Both the position numbers and the translations under genes were made by a program. Positions 1-7,520 of a DNA stretch of 61,151 bases are shown piece by piece. The first letter of the stretch is position 1, and each line of letters begins with the position of its first letter. The stretch lies in contig MWYX01000063.1 in the NCBI GenBank assembly GCA_002050465.1, positions 1 through 61,151 of the forward strand. Direction: 5' to 3'. The stretch comes from Chitinophagales bacterium 65-1. GTDB taxonomy: Bacteria; Bacteroidota; Bacteroidia; Chitinophagales; Chitinophagaceae. A model generated the notes under the pieces. That model made no database searches. It worked only from the letters and a program-made list of their open reading frames with translations, and was not told the origin of the DNA.

Positions 1-312
1 ATATAATTTCCTGGTCCTAAATGGCAAAAAAGGATTGGTAAAAATTGCAGGTTGTGGCCAACTCAAAAATTCTGCTGCATTATTTAATTTGATCAGAGCT
101 GTTTCTAATGAAGTACATTTTATTTCAATAATATTAATTTTTTCACTTTTTAAATCTTGAAATAAAGATTTATTGCATTGGTTAGTATTTTTATAGCCGG
201 GAGTATATAAAAAAAAATCTACACAAATTTCATCCTTAGCTAATTGCTTAGCCAAATAATATGAATGAATAGATATATATCCCCAATGAAATATTGCGAT
301 TTTAGTTCCCAT
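1..312 (-). CDS. Partial ORF at left window edge, probable surface-polysaccharide gene (N-terminus only)
   Basis: An open frame of exactly 104 codons runs leftward from an ATG at 312 and leaves the window with no stop, so only the N-terminus is visible. It starts MGTKIAIFHWGYISIHSYYL and then alternates short hydrophobic strands with charged loops, like the N-terminal Rossmann-like half of many GT-B glycosyltransferases. No catalytic motif falls within the visible part, so the glycosyltransferase idea is inference from the N-terminal style and from the neighbouring cupin, methyltransferase and DegT genes. It is divergent from the cupin gene, with 144 bp between them that probably hold both promoters. 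Confidence 0.55.
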   Translation of the reverse strand, partial: MGTKIAIFHWGYISIHSYYLAKQLAKDEICVDFFLYTPGYKNTNQCNKSLFQDLKSEKINIIEIKCTSLETALIKLNNAAEFLSWPQPAIFTNPFLPFRTRKLY

Positions 313-456
313 ATTCATATATTGCGGTTACAAAATAAACAGAAAGCATTAACAACTAAGTTTTGCTAAGCAAAACAGTAACCTCCCTTCTATTTTACCC
401 CTAAAAATGTCAGGTAATATATATATTGCAATAAGCAACATAAATAAAAAAATAAA

Positions 457-894
457 ATGTTTGAGCAGATAACGGATAATGGTGTAATAATTGCGATAAT
501 AATTACCTCTAAATTCAAAAAGGAAGGTATTGAGTTTTTTACTCCAAATGATTTTTCGCAACAATTAGGCTATATGAATCGCTCTAAAGGGTATAAAATA
601 GAGGCACACTCTCATAAAAGAGTGCAACATGCTGTATTACAAACTCATGAGGTACTTTATGTAAAATCAGGAAAAGTAAAAATTGAATTATACAATGATA
701 AAAACATTTTTATTGAGGATCGTACACTAAGTGCAGGGGACGTAATATTACTTGCTTCAGGAGGTCATTCTATAGAAATGATGGAAGACTCTGAGCTTAT
801 AGAAATAAAACAGGGCCCGTATAGTAACGATGATAAAATAAGTTTTACACCGTTAAAAAACAATGATGAAAGAAAATTTTCCGCTGAAATCTGA
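457..894 (+). CDS. Cupin-domain protein of a surface-sugar gene group
   Basis: A 145-residue single-domain cupin. The conserved beta-barrel pattern is visible: a histidine-containing strand around residues 50-60 (EAHSHKRVQH), the central turn VLYVKSGKVKIELY, and GDVILLASGGHSIEM in the second cupin motif, ending in EIKQGPYSNDDKISF. Such small cupins often sit in LPS or capsule clusters next to nucleotide-sugar aminotransferases, where they may act as sugar isomerases or in binding; the exact reaction cannot be read here. The 3' end overlaps the methyltransferase gene by 32 bp, which indicates a translationally coupled operon. The ATG at 457 gives the full family-like N-terminus; an internal ATG at residue 40 would remove part of the barrel. 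Confidence 0.75.
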   Translation: MFEQITDNGVIIAIIITSKFKKEGIEFFTPNDFSQQLGYMNRSKGYKIEAHSHKRVQHAVLQTHEVLYVKSGKVKIELYNDKNIFIEDRTLSAGDVILLASGGHSIEMMEDSELIEIKQGPYSNDDKISFTPLKNNDERKFSAEI

Positions 895-1639
895 TTCTTT
901 CCAGCTTTTTAATAATTATTACGATCTTCTTTATCATGAAAAGGATTATGAAGCTGAAACAGAATACGCAAGTGACATATTAAGAAGTTACAATTCATCT
1001 TCTCGCCATTTGCTGGAACTTGGTTTTGGTACAGGTAACTACTCAAAACACTTAAGCGCCAGGGGTTACAAAATAACAGGAATAGAGAAAAGCGAACACA
1101 TGGTTACGCTGGCAAAGGCCAAAGCTATTCCCCATTTTTTACCCATTGTTGATGATATTACCACGTTTACTCTTAACAAAAAATTTGATGCAGCAATTTC
1201 ACTATTTCATGTTATGAGTTATTTAACTAAGAACACCAAAGTGATTTCTTGCTTAAAACAAGTTTGCCGTCATCTTAAAAGGAAGGGGATATTTATATTT
1301 GATGTTTGGTACACTCCGGCAGTATATAGCCAACAGCCTGCAAGTAAAGTTAAGCATGTTAATACTGATACATATGAAATAACCCGGATAGCTGAACCGC
1401 AGGTTAACTATGAAGAAAATATTGTAGAAGTAAATTATCTTTTAATAATAAAAAATAAAATTTCCTGCCACCATGAAGTTTTAAAAGAAACCCATTACCT
1501 GCGGCATTTTAGTACACCAGAAATTAAACTACTGGCGAATCTTTCCGGGTTTGATCTTGTACGTTCCGAAGAATTTTTAACAGCAAAACAACCATGCAAC
1601 GACACGTGGGGGGTATGCTATATATTGCAAAAAAAATGA
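863..1639 (+). CDS. Class I SAM-dependent methyltransferase
   Basis: A 258-residue protein with a Rossmann methyltransferase fold. Motif I reads LLELGFGTGNYSKHL at about residues 50-64, followed by the acidic residue of motif II in the strand ITGIEKSEHM, and FDAAISLFHVMSYL at the motif IV position. It is cytoplasmic, with no signal peptide. The substrate is not readable; position between a sugar-type cupin and a DegT aminotransferase suggests a sugar or sugar-nucleotide N- or O-methyltransferase. The start at 863 (or the next ATG three bases on) overlaps the cupin gene, and its TGA overlaps the ATG of the next gene (ATGA at 1636), so the three genes form one coupled operon. Confidence 0.8.
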   Translation: MMKENFPLKSDSFQLFNNYYDLLYHEKDYEAETEYASDILRSYNSSSRHLLELGFGTGNYSKHLSARGYKITGIEKSEHMVTLAKAKAIPHFLPIVDDITTFTLNKKFDAAISLFHVMSYLTKNTKVISCLKQVCRHLKRKGIFIFDVWYTPAVYSQQPASKVKHVNTDTYEITRIAEPQVNYEENIVEVNYLLIIKNKISCHHEVLKETHYLRHFSTPEIKLLANLSGFDLVRSEEFLTAKQPCNDTWGVCYILQKK

Positions 1640-2850
1640 TTAAAAATATTCCTGTAAATAATGTTTCATTTAATGGCAATGAAAAAAAATATTTATCCGA
1701 GTGCATTGAAAGCGGATGGATATCGCATGAGGGGCCTTTTGTTGAAAAGTTTGAAATTCAATTTTCAAAATATATCGGACGAAAATATGGTGTAGCAGTT
1801 TCCAGTGGATCAGCTGCTTTAGATATTGCAGTTATAGCTGCAGGAGTAAAAAAGGGGGATGAAGTAATTATGCCAACCTTCACTATTATTTCCCCTGCCT
1901 TGTCTATTATAAAGGCCGGAGCTATTCCTGTATTGGTTGATAGTGATCCTGATACTTATAATATGAATATTGAGGAAATTGAAAACAAAATAACACCAAA
2001 AACAAAAGCCATAATAGCAGTTCATATTTATGGGTTGCCAATAAATATTGACCCGTTACTGGCCCTGGCCAAAAAATATCATCTTAAAGTGATAGAAGAT
2101 GCTGCGCAAATGCATGGTCAAACTTATAAAGGTAAAAAGTGCGGTTCCTTTGGGGATATAAGTATTTTTAGTTTTTATGCAAACAAAGTTATAACTACCG
2201 GTGAAGGTGGAATGATATTATGCGATGATTTAGAAACAACTAATCATTGTAAAAAACTAAGGAACCTTGCATTTGAAGCTGGTGGGCCACGTTTTATCCA
2301 TCAGGAAATAGGTTATAATTGCAGGATGACTAATATGCAGGCTGCTCTTGGTGTAGCACAACTGGAGCAAATTGAATCTTTTATAGAAAAAAAACGGGCT
2401 ATTGGCAAATATTATAATGAACACCTTTCGTTTCTTATAAATTATGGATATAATTTGCCGATACCAACTACCGGTTATGCTGATAATATTTATTGGGCTT
2501 TCACCCTAGTAGCCCCTGATGATAAACAAAAAACTCACTGTGTAGAATATCTCAATCAAAATAAAATATCAACCCGTGAGTTTTTTACATGTATGCATCA
2601 ACAACCGGTTTTTAATAAATTGAATTTATTTACGAATGAATCCCATCCTGTTGGTGAACAACTATCTGCAAAGGGATTTTATATTCCAAGTGGTATTGGC
2701 ATAACCCTACAAGAACTTGACCGGGTGGTGATAAATTTAAAAAATTCGGTATTTGGATTTTTAATAATAGCTCTATGCCTGAATTTTTATAAGACTATCA
2801 AAATTATGGGTCGTGCTGTTAACCAAAACGTGCCTTTAGAATTAATTTAG
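1636..2850 (+). CDS. DegT/DnrJ/EryC1/StrS-family PLP-dependent sugar aminotransferase with aberrant C-terminus
   Basis: The start chosen is the ATG at 1636, which overlaps the previous TGA; it gives MIKNIPVNNVSFNGNEKKYL, the normal family beginning. The protein has the nucleotide-sugar aminotransferase signatures: GSAALDIAV near residue 60, VIEDAAQMHGQTYKGKKCGSFGD with the following SFYANKVITTGEGGM, where the lysine forms the PLP Schiff base, and CRMTNMQAALG. Family members transfer an amino group to a UDP- or dTDP-ketosugar for O-antigen or glycan synthesis. The homologous part ends near LDRVVINLKNS (about residue 370). The last 30 or so residues are a hydrophobic stretch and a basic tail not expected for the family, suggesting the native stop was lost by a deletion or frameshift. 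The gene is convergent with and overlaps the next gene by 4 bp. Confidence 0.85.
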   Translation: MIKNIPVNNVSFNGNEKKYLSECIESGWISHEGPFVEKFEIQFSKYIGRKYGVAVSSGSAALDIAVIAAGVKKGDEVIMPTFTIISPALSIIKAGAIPVLVDSDPDTYNMNIEEIENKITPKTKAIIAVHIYGLPINIDPLLALAKKYHLKVIEDAAQMHGQTYKGKKCGSFGDISIFSFYANKVITTGEGGMILCDDLETTNHCKKLRNLAFEAGGPRFIHQEIGYNCRMTNMQAALGVAQLEQIESFIEKKRAIGKYYNEHLSFLINYGYNLPIPTTGYADNIYWAFTLVAPDDKQKTHCVEYLNQNKISTREFFTCMHQQPVFNKLNLFTNESHPVGEQLSAKGFYIPSGIGITLQELDRVVINLKNSVFGFLIIALCLNFYKTIKIMGRAVNQNVPLELI

Positions 2851-5063
2851 ATCAATTTATCCGGTGTAATCGGTAATTCACGAATTCTTTTACCTGTAGC
2901 ATGATAAATTGCATTGGCAACAGCAGCAGCAAAACCAATAAGAGCCACTTCACCGATACCCTTTGCACCGGTAGGATTTAAAATCAGGTCAGGTTTGTTA
3001 ACAAATAAGGCTTCAATATGAGGCACATCTGCATGAACCGGTACATGATAATCAGCAAAATTATTATTCACCCAACGGCCGTATCTATTATCAATAACAC
3101 CTTCTTCCATCAATGCCATTCCGATGCCACCAACCACTCCACCGATCATCTGGCTCTCTGCCGTTTTCGGGCTGATTATTTTTCCTCCATCAGTAGCAGT
3201 AACCACCCTGTTTATTTTTACAACACCGGTAGCAGGGTGTACCAGCACTTTTACAAAATGTACAGCATAAGAATAAGCAACATATTTTTTCATCTCTTCA
3301 TTGCCCTTGGATTCTTCAGTAACCTCAAGTTGATTTAAATTATTTTGCTTTAACAGATCAGTGTAAGAAATTTTTTTATTTCGATTAGAGGCTAACATAA
3401 TGTTACCATTTTCAAGCACAAAATCTTCAGCTTTTGCAGAATGTATTTCTGTAGTATGGAAAATGGAATTTTCTTTCGCCAATTCTACCAGTTTATTTTT
3501 TAAAGCCATACTTACATCATACACAGCCGACCCTAATGTAGATGTTGTAGTTGAGCCACCCTGTGTTGGCCCCGGAGGTAATGAGGAATCACCTAATTCA
3601 AAAGTTACTTTATTGCCCGGAATGCCCATTATTCCGGAAGCAATTTTAGTCATTGCCGTTGCAGTACCCGGACCGCTATCGCTTACTGCGCTTTGAACCA
3701 ATAATGTACCATCTGCAAAAATTCTTGCCAATGCTTTAGCTGTTCCCCTGCCAGCACCAAAAACACCTGTACCCATTCCATAACCTACCATCCATTCACC
3801 TTCTTTCATTGAAAGTGGTTTTGAATCACGGTTTTTCCAACCAATTTTATCAGCACCCAATTGATAAGCTTCTTTTAAAAATTTACTGGAGTAAGGTTTT
3901 CCGTTTTGCGGATCAGTCTCTGCATAATTGCGCAATCGCAATTCAATAGGATCTAAATTTAATGCGTACGATAATTCATCCAATGCAGATTCCAATGCAA
4001 ATGTTCCGGTTGCTTCTCCCGGCCCACGCATCCATGTAGGTGTGCTTACATTAAAAGGATATACATGATAGCGGGTAGTAACATTGGGACATGCATATAA
4101 AAATCTTGAAACATCAACCGACCTTTCATTAAATACTTCATACATTGATGTTATAGAATCTGCTTCGTGGGTAATGCCTAAAAGTTTTCCATCAGCAGTT
4201 GCTCCTATTCCTATTTTCTGTTTTGTAAATGGCCGATATCCAACCATAGTAAACATCTGGTCGCGGCTCAACACTAACTTAACTGGTTTGCCTGTTTTTT
4301 TTGCACCGATCAAAGCAGCAATAGCATGAGGCCATGTCCGTAAGGCGCTACCAAATCCGCCGCCCACAAAGGGTGCATATACCCGTACATTTTCTTCTTT
4401 TAGTTTAAAAGCATTCATTATGCTTCGTTGAGATGATTTCACTCCCTGTGTTTTTTCATACACAATTACCTTGTCATCTCCTTCCCACAGCGCAATAGTA
4501 GCATGCAGTTCCATGGGGTTATGTACCTCAATAGGAACAACATATTCTGCTTCTATCTTAACAGGTGCATTTTTATATCCATCTACTTCGCCACGGATGT
4601 TATCTTTATAACGGGCATCTTCCAATGCAACAACTGATTTTCCTGCCTCATCAAAATTTGTTGTATGTTCGTTTTTTTGGTATTGTGATTTTACCAATGA
4701 TGCCGCATACGTAGCTCTCTCAAAAGTATCTGCTACTACCAATGCAATGGGTTGCCCATTAAAATAAATTGCTGGTCCATTAAATACTTGAAAGCCCTTT
4801 CCGCCGGTTGGCCCTTTTACAGGATTACCACCTGCATCATATCCGGGAACAGTTGGTGAATTGAGATGTGTAATTACAGCAAGAACTCCAGGCGCTCTTT
4901 CTGCAGTTTTAGTATCCATGGCAGTGATGCTTCCTTTGGCAATAGTACTGCCTACAATTACACCATGAGTAACATTAGCAACTTCATGTTCAGCAATGAA
5001 TTTTGCTTTACCAGTTACAATGGCTTTACCATTTACTCTATCATCATCGTCAAAATATCCCAT
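2847..5063 (-). CDS. Molybdopterin-binding (large) subunit of a PaoABC-type aldehyde/xanthine oxidoreductase
   Basis: A 738-residue subunit of the xanthine oxidase family that binds the molybdenum cofactor and oxidises an aldehyde or purine. Visible hallmarks are the N-terminal a/b hammerhead domain (GKAKFIAEHEV), the glycine-rich FVGGGFGSALRTWPH loop, RGPGEATGTFALE in the cofactor domain, and KGIGEVALIG near the C-terminus; the glutamate at about residue 705 is the catalytic base in this family. Length and gene order (iron-sulfur, FAD, molybdenum subunits) match E. coli PaoABC better than cytosolic XdhABC. The gene is last in a three-gene minus-strand operon, 21 bp after the FAD subunit. No maturation chaperone (PaoD/XdhC type) is adjacent. 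The substrate is not readable from sequence. Confidence 0.88.
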   Translation of the reverse strand: MGYFDDDDRVNGKAIVTGKAKFIAEHEVANVTHGVIVGSTIAKGSITAMDTKTAERAPGVLAVITHLNSPTVPGYDAGGNPVKGPTGGKGFQVFNGPAIYFNGQPIALVVADTFERATYAASLVKSQYQKNEHTTNFDEAGKSVVALEDARYKDNIRGEVDGYKNAPVKIEAEYVVPIEVHNPMELHATIALWEGDDKVIVYEKTQGVKSSQRSIMNAFKLKEENVRVYAPFVGGGFGSALRTWPHAIAALIGAKKTGKPVKLVLSRDQMFTMVGYRPFTKQKIGIGATADGKLLGITHEADSITSMYEVFNERSVDVSRFLYACPNVTTRYHVYPFNVSTPTWMRGPGEATGTFALESALDELSYALNLDPIELRLRNYAETDPQNGKPYSSKFLKEAYQLGADKIGWKNRDSKPLSMKEGEWMVGYGMGTGVFGAGRGTAKALARIFADGTLLVQSAVSDSGPGTATAMTKIASGIMGIPGNKVTFELGDSSLPPGPTQGGSTTTSTLGSAVYDVSMALKNKLVELAKENSIFHTTEIHSAKAEDFVLENGNIMLASNRNKKISYTDLLKQNNLNQLEVTEESKGNEEMKKYVAYSYAVHFVKVLVHPATGVVKINRVVTATDGGKIISPKTAESQMIGGVVGGIGMALMEEGVIDNRYGRWVNNNFADYHVPVHADVPHIEALFVNKPDLILNPTGAKGIGEVALIGFAAAVANAIYHATGKRIRELPITPDKLI

Positions 5064-5084
5064 ACTTTTTGTTTATGATAAACC

Positions 5085-6059
5085 TTAAACTGTTTTCAAT
5101 GTTTGTACAATTGTATTCGGAGCCAGCTTTAATTTAAAATTATTATATCCATATCCTTTTGCATCTTTCATAGAAATTGCTGCTGCCTGATTAAAATTTT
5201 CAAGGGATGCTGTTTTTCCTTTTAAAAAATTTTCTGCTCCGGTTAATCTCCAGGGCTTATGGGCAACCCCACCCATTGCAAGCCTTGCATTTTGAATAGT
5301 ATTTCCTTTTATATCTAATGCTGCTGCAACTGAAATCAATGCAAAAGCATAAGAAGCACGGTCGCGGATCTTTATATACAAAGCTTTTTTAGAGAATTCA
5401 TTATTATCAGGAACTTCAATGGCTGTGATCATTTCACCTCTTTGCAAATTATTATCTTTTTCAGGTGTGGTACCAGGCAGGCGATGAAAATCTGCAAAAG
5501 GAATTCTGCGATCTCCCTTTCTGCTGCTGATAACAACAGTTGCATCCAATGCTGTTAATGCCACACACATATCACTGGGATGAACAGCAATACATTTATC
5601 AGATGCACCCAAAATTGCATGCATACGATTATAACCCTTTAAAGCGCCGCAGCCTGTTCCCGGTTGTCTTTTATTGCATGGCATTGTTGTATCATAAAAA
5701 TAAGGACACCTTGTACGCTGCATCATATTACCTCCCACCGTTGCCATGTTACGTAGTTGAGGAGATGCGCCGGCCTTTAATGCCTGTGAAAGCAAAGGGA
5801 GTTTTTTCCTGATAAGTTCATGTTCAGCCACGTCACTATTTAGCGTTAATGCGCCAATTCGGATAAATCCTTTTTGTTGTTCAATACTTTTTAAGGGAAG
5901 ATTATTTATATCAATTAATTTTTGAGGAGATACTACTCCTCTTTTCATCAGGTCTACAAGATTAGTTCCTCCTGCAATAAACTGTGAAGTTGCATCTTTG
6001 TTCAATGCATCGATAGCCGCTTTTTGTGTAGCCGGTTTTATATAATCAAAGTTGATCAT
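5085..6059 (-). CDS. FAD-binding subunit of the PaoABC-type oxidoreductase, with extra [4Fe-4S] site
   Basis: A 324-residue FAD_binding_5/CO_deh_flav_C protein. The FAD pyrophosphate loop reads FIAGGTNLVDLMKRG at about residues 27-41, and RNMATVGGNMMQ lies in the second FAD-contacting loop. It carries an insertion with four spaced cysteines (TRCPYFYDTTMPC, TGCGALKG, SDKCIAV) between about residues 117 and 160. This is the pattern that binds an additional [4Fe-4S] cluster in E. coli PaoB and in 4-hydroxybenzoyl-CoA reductase subunit B, and is absent from classical xanthine dehydrogenase. The C-terminal domain ends in KLKLAPNTIVQTL. The gene overlaps the iron-sulfur subunit gene by 4 bp, so the two are translationally coupled. 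Its role is to move electrons from the [2Fe-2S] subunit to the acceptor. Confidence 0.87.
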   Translation of the reverse strand: MINFDYIKPATQKAAIDALNKDATSQFIAGGTNLVDLMKRGVVSPQKLIDINNLPLKSIEQQKGFIRIGALTLNSDVAEHELIRKKLPLLSQALKAGASPQLRNMATVGGNMMQRTRCPYFYDTTMPCNKRQPGTGCGALKGYNRMHAILGASDKCIAVHPSDMCVALTALDATVVISSRKGDRRIPFADFHRLPGTTPEKDNNLQRGEMITAIEVPDNNEFSKKALYIKIRDRASYAFALISVAAALDIKGNTIQNARLAMGGVAHKPWRLTGAENFLKGKTASLENFNQAAAISMKDAKGYGYNNFKLKLAPNTIVQTLKTV

Positions 6060-6688
6060 ATTGTACCTCCTTTTTGTTTTACTTCCATAATAGCATCTAC
6101 AATATTGGGATAAGCACCGCAGCGACAGATGTTGCCACTCATGTTTTGACGGATATCGTCTTCATTATTTGCATGCCCTTCATTAATACATGCGACAGCA
6201 GACATTATTTGCCCCGGCGTACAATAGCCACATTGAAATCCATCATGTTTTATAAATGCCTGTTGCATTGGATGAAGTTCATCTCCTTTTGCCAACCCTT
6301 CAATCGTAGTTATCTTTTTGCCATCCTGCATAATTGCTAAACTCATACAGGATAAAACTCTTTTACCATTTATATGCACGGTGCAGGCACCACATTGCCC
6401 GTAATCACATCCTTTTTTAGAACCTGTAAGATGTAATTGTTCACGCAATAGATCAAGAAGTGTTACACGAGGCTCTACAGAAAGCTGATGCTTTTTCCCA
6501 TTTACTTCAATTTCTAAAGACTGTTTTTCAAAAAGTGCTGAAGCTTTCTCGTCTAAGTTATCTCCGGCGGCCTTAATTAAAGAAGGGGGTGTTAATGCAA
6601 GCGCAGTAAGTAGAGTAGACTGTTTAAAAAATTTTCTTCGGGCATAGTGTAAAGATTCATTTTCACTGCAACTTTTTTGCTGGGCCAT
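6056..6688 (-). CDS. [2Fe-2S] subunit of the PaoABC-type oxidoreductase, Tat-exported
   Basis: A 210-residue electron-transfer subunit with two [2Fe-2S] domains. The plant-ferredoxin-like motif GCDYGQCGACTVHINGKRVL with its following cysteine, and the four-helix motif FQCGYCTPGQI with NICRCGAYPN, are intact. The N-terminus has a twin-arginine signal: ARRKFFKQSTLLTALALTPP at about residues 16-35. The folded, cofactor-loaded trimer is therefore probably carried across the inner membrane by the Tat system, as for E. coli PaoA, and acts in the periplasm. It is the first gene of the operon, with the promoter expected in the 106 bp upstream to 6794. The two partner subunits lack signal peptides and would hitch-hike. 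Confidence in the cofactor type is high; the physiological substrate is unknown. Confidence 0.9.
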   Translation of the reverse strand: MAQQKSCSENESLHYARRKFFKQSTLLTALALTPPSLIKAAGDNLDEKASALFEKQSLEIEVNGKKHQLSVEPRVTLLDLLREQLHLTGSKKGCDYGQCGACTVHINGKRVLSCMSLAIMQDGKKITTIEGLAKGDELHPMQQAFIKHDGFQCGYCTPGQIMSAVACINEGHANNEDDIRQNMSGNICRCGAYPNIVDAIMEVKQKGGTI

Positions 6689-6794
6689 AAATCAAAATTA
6701 TTGAAAAGTAAATTACGGAATTTTGAATTATTAAATAAGATAAATAGAATTCTTATTTATTTCCAACTTCCTTAAATATGGTAGCCTGTCAATT

Positions 6795-7262
6795 TTATTC
6801 CCTCATTTTTGTGTCTATCAAAATAGTTATAGGCCCGTCATTTATAAGCTGCACTTTCATATCAGCTCCAAACTCCCCTGTGTGTATTATTTTACCAAGA
6901 TCAGAAGCCAGTCTGACAATAAGTTTTTCATAAAGCGGTATTGCAGTCTCTGCCTTGCTTGCTTTACTGTATGAAGGGCGGTTTCCTTTTTTTGTAGATG
7001 CATGCAGTGTGAATTGACTAACTGCCAGAATATTTCCATCAATATCTTTCACAGAAATATTGGGCTGCCGATAGCTATCGGTATTATTTTCATCATCAAA
7101 TATCCGCAGGTTAACAATTTTATTACTAAGCCATTCAATATCTTCAACCGTATCTTCATCTTCAATTCCTACAAATACAAGTAAACCATTCTTTATTTCA
7201 GATCTTATTTTGTTATCGATCATAACGCCTGCCTGTAAAACTCTTTGTATAACTGCTCTCAT
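6795..7262 (-). CDS. dtd: D-aminoacyl-tRNA deacylase
   Basis: Dtd hydrolyses D-amino acids wrongly attached to tRNA, protecting translation. The start MRAVIQRVLQAGVMI, the catalytic SQFTLHASTKKGNRPSYSKA segment (about residues 80-99) and the C-terminal GEFGADMKVQLINDGPITI Gly-Pro region are all typical. Length is 155 residues against about 145-150 usually. The excess lies at residues 60-68, NNTDSYRQP, encoded by a 14-bp perfect palindrome (7068-7081) of the repeat family also found in rsgA and gpmI. The reading frame stays open and the catalytic segment is untouched, so the protein is probably active. It is a single gene, divergent from nrdJ. Confidence 0.93.
   Translation of the reverse strand: MRAVIQRVLQAGVMIDNKIRSEIKNGLLVFVGIEDEDTVEDIEWLSNKIVNLRIFDDENNTDSYRQPNISVKDIDGNILAVSQFTLHASTKKGNRPSYSKASKAETAIPLYEKLIVRLASDLGKIIHTGEFGADMKVQLINDGPITILIDTKMRE
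7068..7081. repeat. Intragenic palindrome CCGATAGCTATCGG in dtd
   Basis: A perfect 14-bp palindrome read in frame on the minus strand as T-D-S-Y-R-Q, in a loop where Dtd proteins are normally shorter. The same core occurs in rsgA (44564-44581) and gpmI (32659-32676), and is read here in the same phase as in rsgA. Confidence 0.75.
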
Positions 7263-7520
7263 TGTAAGTTTTTTTAAATGCCAGTGCTAATATTTCAACC
7301 CAATACTTTATTACCAAATTTTTCTTGTCATAGCAAATTTATTTTATCCTCAATATGTGTAAAAATCAAAAAACGTACTGCCCCACTGATTAATAAATTT
7401 TCGCACATCTTTTTTCCACACGTGGGGATATTTATAGATTGGTTTGTTCATTTAGAAAAAATATTTTCGTTCTCCACCGTTAGCCAAAACTAACTATTAA
7501 CCCTTAAAATAATTTCAAAC

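Noticed and set aside
7263..7520. Cobalamin riboswitch before nrdJ
   Set aside because: Strings like GCCAGTG and GCCCCACTG are present but no B12-box or paired domains could be traced, so no riboswitch is called.
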